Positions 52,261-59,963 of a stretch of 64,000 nucleotides of DNA are shown piece by piece; within the stretch, counting starts at the first letter, position 1, and each line of letters starts with the position of its first letter. Position numbers and translations under genes: made by a program. The notes below the pieces were generated by a model. It had not been told where the DNA came from, made no database searches, and worked only from the letters and a program-made list of their open reading frames with translations. Source of the stretch: JBPYCR01 sp051846935 (GTDB lineage: Bacteria; Bacillota; Bacilli; Bacillales; Amphibacillaceae); contig NZ_JBPYCS010000002.1 in the NCBI RefSeq assembly GCF_051846935.1, positions 162,409 through 226,408 on the forward strand, given 5' to 3'.

Positions 52261-53429
52261 GCGGAATTCGCTCCTTCAGCTTCTCCACCTTTTTTCCATT
52301 TACGCCATAACACTAGAAACGGACGTAGACCAAAATATAAAAAATGAAACGATTTTGGTAAGGCCAATGTCTCTTTATCTTCTGCATATGGGTATAGAAA
52401 GCTCATAATAAATAGTGTTCGCTGTTTAAATGACATATTCCCAAATAAATACGAAGCATGATAGGCGGAGACTTGTTCAGGAAGTGGTTCATTATGTAAG
52501 TTAATCATCGTTTCTAAATAAAAAATAGCCGACTGAGCCAATTGCTTAGAGCGACGATGAATCGTAAATGCATGCGCGCTTTTACTTGTCTGTGGGAAAA
52601 AGGCGTGTACTAAATAAAGTGCTTGCCCACCAACTTTTTTTGCACCATACTTGTTAAGTAGCCTTGAAATGGTTTTCCAGTCGGGATTTTGCTCAATTAA
52701 CTGCTTTATATCATAAATCCACCGGAGGCGCGACCATCCATGACGTGCACCATGCTCTACTAGAAATAAAAATAAATATTCCTTGTTAAGCGTATATACG
52801 GGTGATCCTGTAAGCTTGACCGCACACTTGGTTTTCCATAATTCCGCAAAAGACGGCTCGCTCGCCGGTCCGGGATTCAACCTCCAATGCACTTCTATTT
52901 TCAGCTTTTTTCTCTCATGAAAATAAGTAACATGGTGATGGCGCCACTTCCAATCCCCGAGTACCGTATCGATATAATCATTCTTTTTATACCCATTTGC
53001 GCTTAGTACTCTGTCAGCCACGTCGATCTGCTTCATCGGAATGAGGACATCTATATCACTCGATGTACGGTTAGAAATTTCTCCATATAACTGCTGTGCC
53101 ATTACCGGTCCTTTCATAAAGAGAACACGAATATGCTGTTCGGCAAATAAACGATTCACCCGGACAAGCTCGGCACACGTAAATAGCATTTGAAAGGTAT
53201 TGTTTTCATAAAGCTGCTTCATGGAACGCTTAATCTCATTCGGAATGTGATTCTTCTCTTTTATCCGAGGGTAAAGCAGCGGAAAAACACGATGATGTTT
53301 AGCTTGGTGTAAAAACAAGCTCCAATCAACCGTTTCCAAAAGCTTCTCATCGTATGCACGTTCGCCTAGCAATGCTAAAATATACTTTACCTCTTTTGGT
53401 ACACGCTCCATATTTAGCCGATTAAACAT
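52257..53429 (-). CDS. Nucleotidyltransferase-family tailoring protein of the RiPP locus
   Basis: About 390 residues. FMKGPVMAQQLYGEISNRTS followed by SDIDVLIPM is the nucleotidyltransferase core (G..., then R..SDIDxL with the metal-binding Asp pair). WKWRHHHVTYFH and KIEVHWRLNP complete the domain, and the rest is helical. This family (NTP_transf_5) recurs in Firmicutes lasso-peptide clusters with kinases, and in pseudomycoidin it is reported to act on the phosphorylated peptide. Its reaction here is unknown. The frame opens at 53468, but GGAG is correctly spaced for the ATG at 53429, which overlaps the B2 gene by 8 bases. Confidence 0.8.
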   Translation of the reverse strand: MFNRLNMERVPKEVKYILALLGERAYDEKLLETVDWSLFLHQAKHHRVFPLLYPRIKEKNHIPNEIKRSMKQLYENNTFQMLFTCAELVRVNRLFAEQHIRVLFMKGPVMAQQLYGEISNRTSSDIDVLIPMKQIDVADRVLSANGYKKNDYIDTVLGDWKWRHHHVTYFHERKKLKIEVHWRLNPGPASEPSFAELWKTKCAVKLTGSPVYTLNKEYLFLFLVEHGARHGWSRLRWIYDIKQLIEQNPDWKTISRLLNKYGAKKVGGQALYLVHAFFPQTSKSAHAFTIHRRSKQLAQSAIFYLETMINLHNEPLPEQVSAYHASYLFGNMSFKQRTLFIMSFLYPYAEDKETLALPKSFHFLYFGLRPFLVLWRKWKKGGEAEGANSA

Positions 53430-53889
53430 TTTTTTCAACTCCAGGCTGGTCTTTTGCAAACATTGCAACTGTCGTAAACTTTCTTCTTCCTTCTCGTCCA
53501 GTTAAATAATACGGTCCACTTCGTAGCCAAGCATGTGCGATAAACGCACCTGTTTCATCCTTCCCTGTTCCAAGATAAAGGGTGCTCGCTATCTTTCTCC
53601 GCCGAAGCATCATCTGTGCTGCGATCGCACGGACTAAGCATGCACTTTCCCAAAAAGTGTATCGGCACATCATATGAATCGATTCGGATACGCTCGCAAG
53701 CTGTTCTCTCTCTTCCTTACGTACAGAAAAGCTCGTTTCCTCTGATTTTTTGCCTAATAATGGTGCAATCCGGGACATCGGCAACAGCTTGATAACTCTT
53801 GCTAATCCTAGGTAAAAATAGGCTTCTAGCAAGATTGCTTTTTTTCTCCAATTCAAACGGAAAAAAAGCTTTATTTTATGAGCAACCAT
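53422..53889 (-). CDS. Lasso-peptide B2-type leader peptidase
   Basis: 155 residues of the transglutaminase-core family used as the lasso B2 protease. WESACLVRAIAAQMMLRRR contains the catalytic Cys84, and GAFIAHAWLRSGPYYLTG contains the catalytic His119. The N-terminal half (RLNWRKKAILLEAYFYLGLARV) is the usual helical lead-in with LLP. Together with the B1 protein next to it, it cleaves the leader after the residue that follows the conserved Thr. It sits one base after the B1 stop, so the two are certainly co-expressed. Confidence 0.88.
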   Translation of the reverse strand: MVAHKIKLFFRLNWRKKAILLEAYFYLGLARVIKLLPMSRIAPLLGKKSEETSFSVRKEEREQLASVSESIHMMCRYTFWESACLVRAIAAQMMLRRRKIASTLYLGTGKDETGAFIAHAWLRSGPYYLTGREGRRKFTTVAMFAKDQPGVEKNV

Positions 53890-53890
53890 G

Positions 53891-54187
53891 TTAAACCGTG
53901 CTTTCCTTCAAAAGAATAAGGTTTTCTGCATGTAAATGACTCAAAAATGCGAACACTTCTTGTTTACACGTCTCTTCATCTACATCGTATAAGGAAACGA
54001 GACGATCAATCAGCGCCTGAATTGTAATGGATGATTCAATTTGCTCCCAGATTACTCCGCCGATTTGACCGAGATTGTAATATTTGCTGTTGGCGATACT
54101 AAGCATGACCTTTTCGCCATCCATATCACTAACAACATTTCCATCCACTTGACTAACCAATTGATGCAGCTGTATTTTGTTTACCAC
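53891..54187 (-). CDS. PqqD-like RiPP recognition element protein (lasso B1)
   Basis: 98 residues of the PqqD/RRE fold: DGEKVMLSIANSKYYNLGQIGGVIWEQI and the C-terminal helices ALIDRLVSLYDVDEETCKQEVFAFLSHLHAENLI. As a stand-alone RRE it should bind the leader of the precursor and present it to B2. It starts at GTG with AAGGAGGAG in front and overlaps the end of the kinase gene by 35 bases. In typical lasso operons the cyclase gene C is close to B1, and here there is no space for it. Confidence 0.9.
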   Translation of the reverse strand: MVNKIQLHQLVSQVDGNVVSDMDGEKVMLSIANSKYYNLGQIGGVIWEQIESSITIQALIDRLVSLYDVDEETCKQEVFAFLSHLHAENLILLKESTV

Positions 54188-55103
54188 TTTCTTCTTCTCC
54201 TCCTTCTGTCATGTGCCGAAGCACAGTACTTGCTAATTCAGTAGCTGTAAATCGATCCATCGGTCGTTTTAACTGAAACATCGGCACATTTTCCCCAAGC
54301 CTTGTCATTAATTCAAAATGCCATTGAATCAAATCGTATTGAAATAGAATCGACTTACGAAAGGTATGCTTATAAAGCAAGCGCACTCGATCAAACGAGT
54401 TGACCGGCTTCCAAGTAATTGCTTGTTCCTTTGTTTTGATTAGCTCGATAATGCCATGGAGTGGCAACGGGCATTTGACAAATTGCTCATTTATCGGGAT
54501 GGCATATTTTGAGCCACCATTGACAAGCGGATTGTATTGGACCGCATCCATTCCTGCATAATGCAAGCTATCGTGCCATAGCTTTTGCTGCGGAAAGGCC
54601 GGTGTTACATACGGGATGTGCTGTTTATTAAATGTAATAGCAATAAGATCATCGGAAATTAACGGGTAGCCTTTACGCAAAAATGCGGAGCCGATCGTTG
54701 ATTTCCCTGCCCCTGAACTCCCGACGATACCATATGCTTTGCCATCAATCTCAATCGCACTGCCGTGCAAAGGAAGAATCTGTCGTTGGATTAGAACTGC
54801 AGCCATACAAGAGCTGAGCAAATATATTCGAAGACGATTTTCTTCCACCCCATCCATAGGCGAAACGTAAATTTGCGTCCCATCTTTAATCGCATAAATT
54901 GCAAGATTCGGCACTTCAAAATAGCATACATTATTGTGTACAACAAACCGTTTCGTGTCTTGTTTTATCTGTTCCCATACGGGCCTTAAATCTGTCTTTT
55001 GAATTAACAAATCAATGGATTCCTGATGTTTTGCACATTCAAGCTCTGGCATGCAAAACTCACTCGAAATTGTTAACCCAAAAGCACTGTATATGTAAGT
55101 CAC
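54153..55103 (-). CDS. HPr-kinase-like peptide kinase 1 of the RiPP locus
   Basis: 316 residues. An N-terminal domain of about 110 residues is followed by PLHGSAIEIDGKAYGIVG, the P-loop GSSGAGKST (residues 128-136) and GYPLISDDLIAI (SDD at 150-152), which are the nucleotide and metal sites of HPr kinase/phosphorylase-like proteins. Homologues in paeninodin-type lasso clusters phosphorylate the C-terminal Ser of the precursor. It starts at GTG with GGAGGAG. It lies directly downstream of the precursor gene, behind the hairpin. A close paralogue lies upstream of the precursor. Confidence 0.88.
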   Translation of the reverse strand: MTYIYSAFGLTISSEFCMPELECAKHQESIDLLIQKTDLRPVWEQIKQDTKRFVVHNNVCYFEVPNLAIYAIKDGTQIYVSPMDGVEENRLRIYLLSSCMAAVLIQRQILPLHGSAIEIDGKAYGIVGSSGAGKSTIGSAFLRKGYPLISDDLIAITFNKQHIPYVTPAFPQQKLWHDSLHYAGMDAVQYNPLVNGGSKYAIPINEQFVKCPLPLHGIIELIKTKEQAITWKPVNSFDRVRLLYKHTFRKSILFQYDLIQWHFELMTRLGENVPMFQLKRPMDRFTATELASTVLRHMTEGGEEESGKQNTAASIG

Positions 55104-55126
55104 AATTGGCTCCTCCTTATTTTACT

Positions 55127-55160
55127 AAGCCGTGTTAATTGGCTTGTATTAACACGGCTT
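55127..55160 (-). promoter_or_regulatory. Perfect 13-bp hairpin behind the precursor gene
   Basis: AAGCCGTGTTAAT (55127-55139) and ATTAACACGGCTT (55148-55160) pair perfectly with an 8-base loop. No T-run follows on the minus strand. Such hairpins behind RiPP precursor genes usually protect the precursor message or let only part of transcription pass to the enzyme genes. It ends about 15 bases before the ribosome binding site of kinase 1. Confidence 0.75.
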
Positions 55161-55200
55161 ATGTAATGATGCACACGTCCTCTGTAAACAAAAACCTTAC

Positions 55201-55338
55201 TTAGCTGCCCATTACGTCATCTGTGGAATCTAAAGAATCTCCACTGCTGTCGCTATCATCGCCCATAATGGACATATTCCATCTTGTTTGCTTCATCTCT
55301 AATGCTTCCAACGTTGGCTTTTCCCATCTTTTTTTCAT
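55201..55338 (-). CDS. Lasso-type RiPP precursor peptide (45 residues)
   Basis: ATG at 55338 with AAAGGAGGT 7 bases upstream; TAA at 55201-55203. The leader is MKKRWEKPTLEALEMKQTR, which has the aromatic-x-x-Pro-x-Leu pattern (W5, P8, L10) that RREs bind, and Thr18 as the penultimate leader residue. The predicted core is 26 residues long (W20 to S45). It starts WNMSIMG, has Asp at core positions 8 and 9 where lasso rings close, then is almost only Asp, Ser, Gly and Thr, and ends VMGS with a C-terminal Ser. It lies between two HPr-kinase-like genes. Leader and gene context make the precursor call strong. Cleavage site and ring size are predictions, and Trp as core residue 1 would be unusual. 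Confidence 0.85.
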   Translation of the reverse strand: MKKRWEKPTLEALEMKQTRWNMSIMGDDSDSSGDSLDSTDDVMGS

Positions 55339-55364
55339 TCATTCACCTCCTTTACTTGTTTCTA

Positions 55365-56297
55365 CTATTCCTGCCTGACTTGCTCCAAAATACGATTAAC
55401 CAATTCATATACAGTAAATCGCTCCATCGGCCGGTATATTTGATAGACGTTTATGTGACTAGCTATTCTTGTTGTATACTCAAAGTGCCATTTCGAGCGC
55501 TGTAAATGCTTCATCAAAAACGAACGATATGTATGTTGGAGGAACAATTGCAACACATGCAAACGTGTATAGACAGGACTCAATTGAACGCTGTTCGTTT
55601 CTGCTTTGCTTAACTCAAACACGCCAGCCAAAGGAACGCTTTTCTCCATAAACATAGACCGAACGGGTACAGTAAATTTATCTGGTCGGTTAAAAATAGG
55701 ACGACCTTCCCCTTGTTCAATTCCAAATGCTTTTATGCTGTTCAACCAAAGCTTTTGCTGTGGATAGGACGGTTGCACGATTGGGATATGCTCTTTTGAC
55801 ATTGTAATTGGTAAGATATCGTCACTAAGCAATGGATATCCTTTTTCAATAAATGCGGCAGCTAGTGTTGATTTTCCTGCTCCAGAGTCCCCAACAACCG
55901 CATAAGCCTTCCCATCTATTACAACAGCACTTCCATGAAGCGGAAGGATTTTTCGTTGGAGGAGGAGGATTCCCATGCACGTGCCTAGTATAAAAAAGCG
56001 CACATTTTCTTCCTTCACTTTTCCGATGGGCGATACAAATATTTCCGTACCGCCCTTGATTAAATAAATAGCAACACGAGGCACATGGAACATTACAAAA
56101 TCTTCATGAAAAACAAATGGATTATTACCGTTTTTTAATTCCGTCCATAAGGAATTTAAATCGGCTTGAACGATAACTACATCCGTTAATGCATCTTTCG
56201 TCGTTCCGTTTGAAAGTTGGGGGAAATAGTAATCACTCGTTATTGTTAGACCAAAAGCCTTGTATACTGTCTTCTTTCTTCCTTCAAGCGTTAGCAT
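55365..56297 (-). CDS. HPr-kinase-like peptide kinase 2 of the RiPP locus
   Basis: 310 residues, a clear paralogue of kinase 1: AFGLTITSDYYFPQL at the N terminus, ILPLHGSAVVIDGKAYAVVG, P-loop GDSGAGKST (residues 136-144) and GYPLLSDDILPI (SDD at 158-160). All nucleotide-site residues seen in kinase 1 are present, so it looks active. It ends 26 bases before the precursor start and is the first gene of the operon. Its upstream region is a long family-1 repeat that also supplies the ribosome binding site (GGGGGGGAGG very close to the ATG). The role of a second kinase is unknown. Confidence 0.87.
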   Translation of the reverse strand: MLTLEGRKKTVYKAFGLTITSDYYFPQLSNGTTKDALTDVVIVQADLNSLWTELKNGNNPFVFHEDFVMFHVPRVAIYLIKGGTEIFVSPIGKVKEENVRFFILGTCMGILLLQRKILPLHGSAVVIDGKAYAVVGDSGAGKSTLAAAFIEKGYPLLSDDILPITMSKEHIPIVQPSYPQQKLWLNSIKAFGIEQGEGRPIFNRPDKFTVPVRSMFMEKSVPLAGVFELSKAETNSVQLSPVYTRLHVLQLFLQHTYRSFLMKHLQRSKWHFEYTTRIASHINVYQIYRPMERFTVYELVNRILEQVRQE

Positions 56298-56760
56298 AGC
56301 CTCCCCCCCTCGTATAGTATGTTTAGGCTTTCTTTTCCGCCTATTAATTCTTACTAATTTACAAAAATCACAAAGACCTCATTGTCAATAACTCTGTTAC
56401 CTTCCACTACTGGCGGACGCTTTCCGCGGGCATGGCTTGATCCTCCTCGCTCACAAAGGCAGCTCGCTGTGGGGTCTCAAGACGCATGCTTCTCCTGCAG
56501 GAGTCGCCACCATCCGTTACTCAGTTTGTGCATGAATAGTCTGTTAAGTAATATGTCAATTACTTGGACGCTGCATAATATTCCTAGGTAATGGTTTTAG
56601 GATCATTTGGGACAATTCTTTCCCCCTTGCAGGCTTAACCGCATTAGAAAGACTGTATCCCAGTGTGCGTTTCAACCTTCATACACGCAGGCTGCGATCG
56701 GCGTTCACACTAGAGATATCTCAGAGCGTCCAAGTCCAAGAAACATATTCCAATGATTCT
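56298..56760 (+). repeat. Fold-back intergenic repeat, family 1, long copy d
   Basis: The core 56406-56510 contains GGCGGACGCTTTCCGCGGGC, GGGGTCTCAAGACGC and CTGCAGGAGTCGCCACC. The left end CCCCCCCTCGTATAGTATG abuts the start of kinase 2. The right part has CATATTCCTAGG..., GGTTTTAGGATCATTTGGGA, and continues into ACACGCAGGCTGCGATC, shared with copy e. It fills most of the 650-base gap up to the phosphoesterase gene; 56760-56950 is AT-rich without recognisable features. Confidence 0.75.
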
Positions 56761-56950
56761 AAATCGAAAGGAGTGTTTAATCCCATTTCGGATAGATAAA
56801 TAAATACTACTTTTATTAGAATGATTTCGTTCTTTATAAAGAACTTTTCTAGCAAAAAAATTACGTGTCACTTCTTGTACTTAATAAAGAACAACTATTA
56901 ATAATATGACTGATAATTCACTAAATGTCAATACTTTCTTTAAATTCAGT

Positions 56951-57661
56951 CTAATTATTTCCTAGCAGCTGGATAAGCAGCTTTTTATTAGGATAATTGG
57001 AATTTCTAATTTGTTTTATTACACATTGAACATCATAAGCCACCTTATTAATTGCGACAGTTATACTTCCATCTTTTATTTCAACGAGTGCATACGATGC
57101 CTTATCCGTACCATCTAAGGGCAATCCAACACTTCCTGGGTTCACTACACACTTTCCATCTATATAACGAACATACGCTTTGTGAATATGCCCGTAGACA
57201 TACATATGAGCGTTTGATTTCATTAACGCTTCACGTAGCACTTCATCCGTTGCATCCGGTAAGACGATATCAAACAAACTACTTGGTGTTGCGTGAAAAG
57301 CATTTATTTTAAAGCCTTTCAACTCCAAGTTTACATTTTGCGGTAAACCATATAAGTAATCGATATCTTCTGCATCTAATTTAGAAGTAGCCCATTTGAG
57401 TTCTTCTGTCATTTGAGTCAAGTCTTGTTCTGGAACTTCATTTGCTTTCATTCCTCGAACAACCCATTCATCGGCATTCCCTTTTATAACATGTGTGTTA
57501 AGCGACTGAATTAACTTAATCGATCGCCGCGGTTCAACACCTCGGAAACATATATCTCCCAATACAACTATTTGATCTGCACGATTTTTTTCGATATTGT
57601 TCAATACAGCTTCTAAGGCGGCTGCATTTCCATGTATATCTGAAATGAAAGCGATTTTCAT
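56951..57661 (-). CDS. YfcE-like metallophosphoesterase
   Basis: 236 residues, a compact calcineurin-like phosphoesterase without a signal or membrane segment. IAFISDIHGNAAALEAVL (D-x-H), VVLGDICFRG (GD), VIKGNADEWV (GNxD), NAFHATP and YVYGHIHKAYVRYIDGK (GHxH) give the metal site, and VNPGSVGLPLDG is typical of the YfcE/MJ0936 group. It hydrolyses phosphodiesters in vitro in this family, with no known physiological substrate. It starts at ATG with GGAGGCG. It lies 19 bases after the SAF-domain gene and may be the last gene of the polysaccharide operon. Confidence 0.88.
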   Translation of the reverse strand: MKIAFISDIHGNAAALEAVLNNIEKNRADQIVVLGDICFRGVEPRRSIKLIQSLNTHVIKGNADEWVVRGMKANEVPEQDLTQMTEELKWATSKLDAEDIDYLYGLPQNVNLELKGFKINAFHATPSSLFDIVLPDATDEVLREALMKSNAHMYVYGHIHKAYVRYIDGKCVVNPGSVGLPLDGTDKASYALVEIKDGSITVAINKVAYDVQCVIKQIRNSNYPNKKLLIQLLGNN

Positions 57662-57680
57662 TTACATGCGCCTCCTATCC

Positions 57681-58838
57681 CTATTTGCTCAACATTATAT
57701 CCTGTGGAACTACCTCAAGCCATGCACGAACAGCGAGACTATCCGGAAGTTCCACATCTGCAAACGTAATTACATGACCTGCTGCAATCGGTTGCTTTAA
57801 AACTGCATTTACGAGTAGTCCAATTGGTACATGATTGGCATTCATCGAGATATTTACAGCTTCTCCTCTTACTTGAAAGCTGCCAATTCCTTTATCAATT
57901 TTCTCCCCAGGGTGCAAGTCTCGCTTCGCAATTGCTGCAACACTTATAGTAGGATTTTCTCCATTATTTAATAATACGCCCTCCCCCTTAATAACACGTT
58001 TAATCGTTTTTACGACCTCCAGATGACATAGGTGGTAGTTTTGCAAAATTGTATAATAAGGACCTTCTCCCATTTTGTAATAGCGGAGTGTATCCTTTTG
58101 GCGTGGGTCATGCTCTGCTGTAATAAATACACCAGGAGGAGCTTTAGGTGCTACTACAAACTCGCAAATTGCCTTCTTAACCTTTTTTGCCTCGGCCGCA
58201 AGCTCCGCCCCAATCTCATGTAAATTATCAGCCGCTGGGGCAAGCAAACCATCCACAGCAATTCCTGCTCCAATTCCATTCGCAACGAGCGCTTGCTCAA
58301 TCTGTACTTTTGTTCCATCCGTAAAAGAGGTCGTCATATCAAGGCGAACTCCATTTCTGTTTGACCAATATTTCATCTCATCGGGGGTTGGATCTAGTTT
58401 TAAAAACCCTTTTATATTTCCGTAAACTAACGGCTTAAACCCCATGTTCACTACATTTTCATGTAATGCAGCCAAACAACCAGGTTGATCTCCTTCTGCC
58501 TCGGTTATAAATCCTCTCCGAGCAAAATAAGATCCAGTCGTAACTTGTAGCTCAGCATTCATCGTTATAACAGGCAACGATGCTCGCATTGCTTTATCAA
58601 TTACTTCTGTTCCATAAATAACGTCCCCGCTGCATTCTACAATTAAATCACAGCTTTCGATGAATTCCTTTACATCGTTCGTTAAAACGTCAGGAAACGG
58701 ATAGTCTTGCATCGTCCTTAAGCTTCTTCGTGTAAGTACCTTCGTCAACTCCATATCTGCTTGCTTTTCAATTTCATATGCTAATCCCTTTCCAATCAAT
58801 CCTGTCCCAGCGATACCAACTCTCGTAATTTGGCGCAT
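57681..58838 (-). CDS. Homoserine-dehydrogenase-like NAD(P) oxidoreductase with SAF domain
   Basis: About 385 residues. VGIAGTGLIGKGLAYEI is a Rossmann NAD(P)-binding start, CDLIVECSGDVIYGTEVIDKA and PVITMNAELQVTTGSYFARR resemble homoserine-dehydrogenase-type folds, and the C-terminal part (AIAKRDLHPGEKIDKGIGSF ... PIAAGHVITFADVEL) is an SAF domain. Such proteins occur in surface-polysaccharide clusters but their reaction is unknown. The frame opens at 58892, but GGAGGG is correctly spaced for the ATG at 58838. It lies just downstream of the SDR gene in the same operon. Confidence 0.8.
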   Translation of the reverse strand: MRQITRVGIAGTGLIGKGLAYEIEKQADMELTKVLTRRSLRTMQDYPFPDVLTNDVKEFIESCDLIVECSGDVIYGTEVIDKAMRASLPVITMNAELQVTTGSYFARRGFITEAEGDQPGCLAALHENVVNMGFKPLVYGNIKGFLKLDPTPDEMKYWSNRNGVRLDMTTSFTDGTKVQIEQALVANGIGAGIAVDGLLAPAADNLHEIGAELAAEAKKVKKAICEFVVAPKAPPGVFITAEHDPRQKDTLRYYKMGEGPYYTILQNYHLCHLEVVKTIKRVIKGEGVLLNNGENPTISVAAIAKRDLHPGEKIDKGIGSFQVRGEAVNISMNANHVPIGLLVNAVLKQPIAAGHVITFADVELPDSLAVRAWLEVVPQDIMLSK

Positions 58839-58895
58839 TAAGAACCCTCCAAAGATCGTAAGCTTTATAATACGTATTGTAAAAAAAGCCAACCT

Positions 58896-59951
58896 TTATT
58901 TTGTTGAAGCGAATGTGTTTGCCCTTTCTATTTCCAAAATACCTCCGTATTTATCTACTTGCTTGACAATCCGTTCCCATTTTACCAATTGCTTATACCA
59001 ATTTAACGTAATCGTTTGCTCTGTTTTTTCAAGGGTGCCATTTTCAAGCGCCTTGTATATTTGCAACGCACCATCTGCTGCCGTATGTTTTGCTTTCCAG
59101 CCAAGCTTTTCTTCAATTTTTCCGAAATCGACCCGATAAGAACGATGATCCGGGTCACCATACCAGTCAATTACTACATCCATTGGCAATGCCGCTGCTA
59201 TTTCTTTTGCGAGCGTACCGAGCTGATAGTTATTTCGATTGGAGCCTACATTGAAAATTTCACCGTTTATAAGTTCTGGATCTGTTTCCAACAGTAAACA
59301 CATGACGTCTGTCGTATCCTCGATATGTACCATCGGCCGCCACTGTGTACCATCTCGCATTAGAGGAATGACACCTGTTTTCCATGCACCGAATGTCATC
59401 CCATTTACAGCAAGATCAAAGCGCATGCGTGGAGAAGGCCCATAAACAGTCGCCTGACGGAGAACCGTAACTGTGAAAAAGTTGTCGGCAAGCGGCAAAA
59501 TTTCCTGCTCTGCCTTTTCATTTGCTTTCGCGTACACGGTCAACGGATTGGTCGCGGCGGTTTCATCTACAACGACGTCCCTATCCTGAAAGCCGTATAT
59601 ACTGCAGGAAGAAGGTAAAATGTATTGCCTTACCCCCATCTGTTTTGCAAGCTTTGCAGCCTTAACCCTTGCCAAGTAGTTAATTTCATACGTTACTTCC
59701 TTAAACATTTCGCCCGCTGGGTCATTGGATATGGCTACTAAATCAATGACAACATCAACGGTTGTAAAGTATTCCGCTTTTAAGTAGCGACAATCCTCCT
59801 GTACAATTGTAAGCTTTGGATGGGGCTTCAGTTTATCCAAACCAAAATAAAAGCGATCAATCGCTGTAACCCGATTGCCGCTGTTCAATAACTTTGGTAC
59901 CAACACACTGCCAATATAACCGCCGGCACCTGTCACGAGTATATGTTGCAT
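58896..59951 (-). CDS. NAD-dependent epimerase/dehydratase (extended SDR)
   Basis: 351 residues. LVTGAGGYIGSVLVPKLL is the NAD-binding Gly motif and SSCSIYGFQDRD the catalytic Ser region. The active-site Tyr lies in YAKANEKAE, where the usual Lys four residues later is Asn. LRQATVYGPSPRMRFDLAVN and EIFNVGSNRNNYQLG fit nucleotide-sugar SDRs. It should modify a nucleotide-linked sugar. It is not RfbB (dTDP-glucose 4,6-dehydratase), whose typical motifs are absent. The ATG is preceded by AAGGAGG and the gene is 12 bases from the LhgO-like gene. Confidence 0.88.
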   Translation of the reverse strand: MQHILVTGAGGYIGSVLVPKLLNSGNRVTAIDRFYFGLDKLKPHPKLTIVQEDCRYLKAEYFTTVDVVIDLVAISNDPAGEMFKEVTYEINYLARVKAAKLAKQMGVRQYILPSSCSIYGFQDRDVVVDETAATNPLTVYAKANEKAEQEILPLADNFFTVTVLRQATVYGPSPRMRFDLAVNGMTFGAWKTGVIPLMRDGTQWRPMVHIEDTTDVMCLLLETDPELINGEIFNVGSNRNNYQLGTLAKEIAAALPMDVVIDWYGDPDHRSYRVDFGKIEEKLGWKAKHTAADGALQIYKALENGTLEKTEQTITLNWYKQLVKWERIVKQVDKYGGILEIERANTFASTK

Positions 59952-59963
59952 AATAATGCCTCC

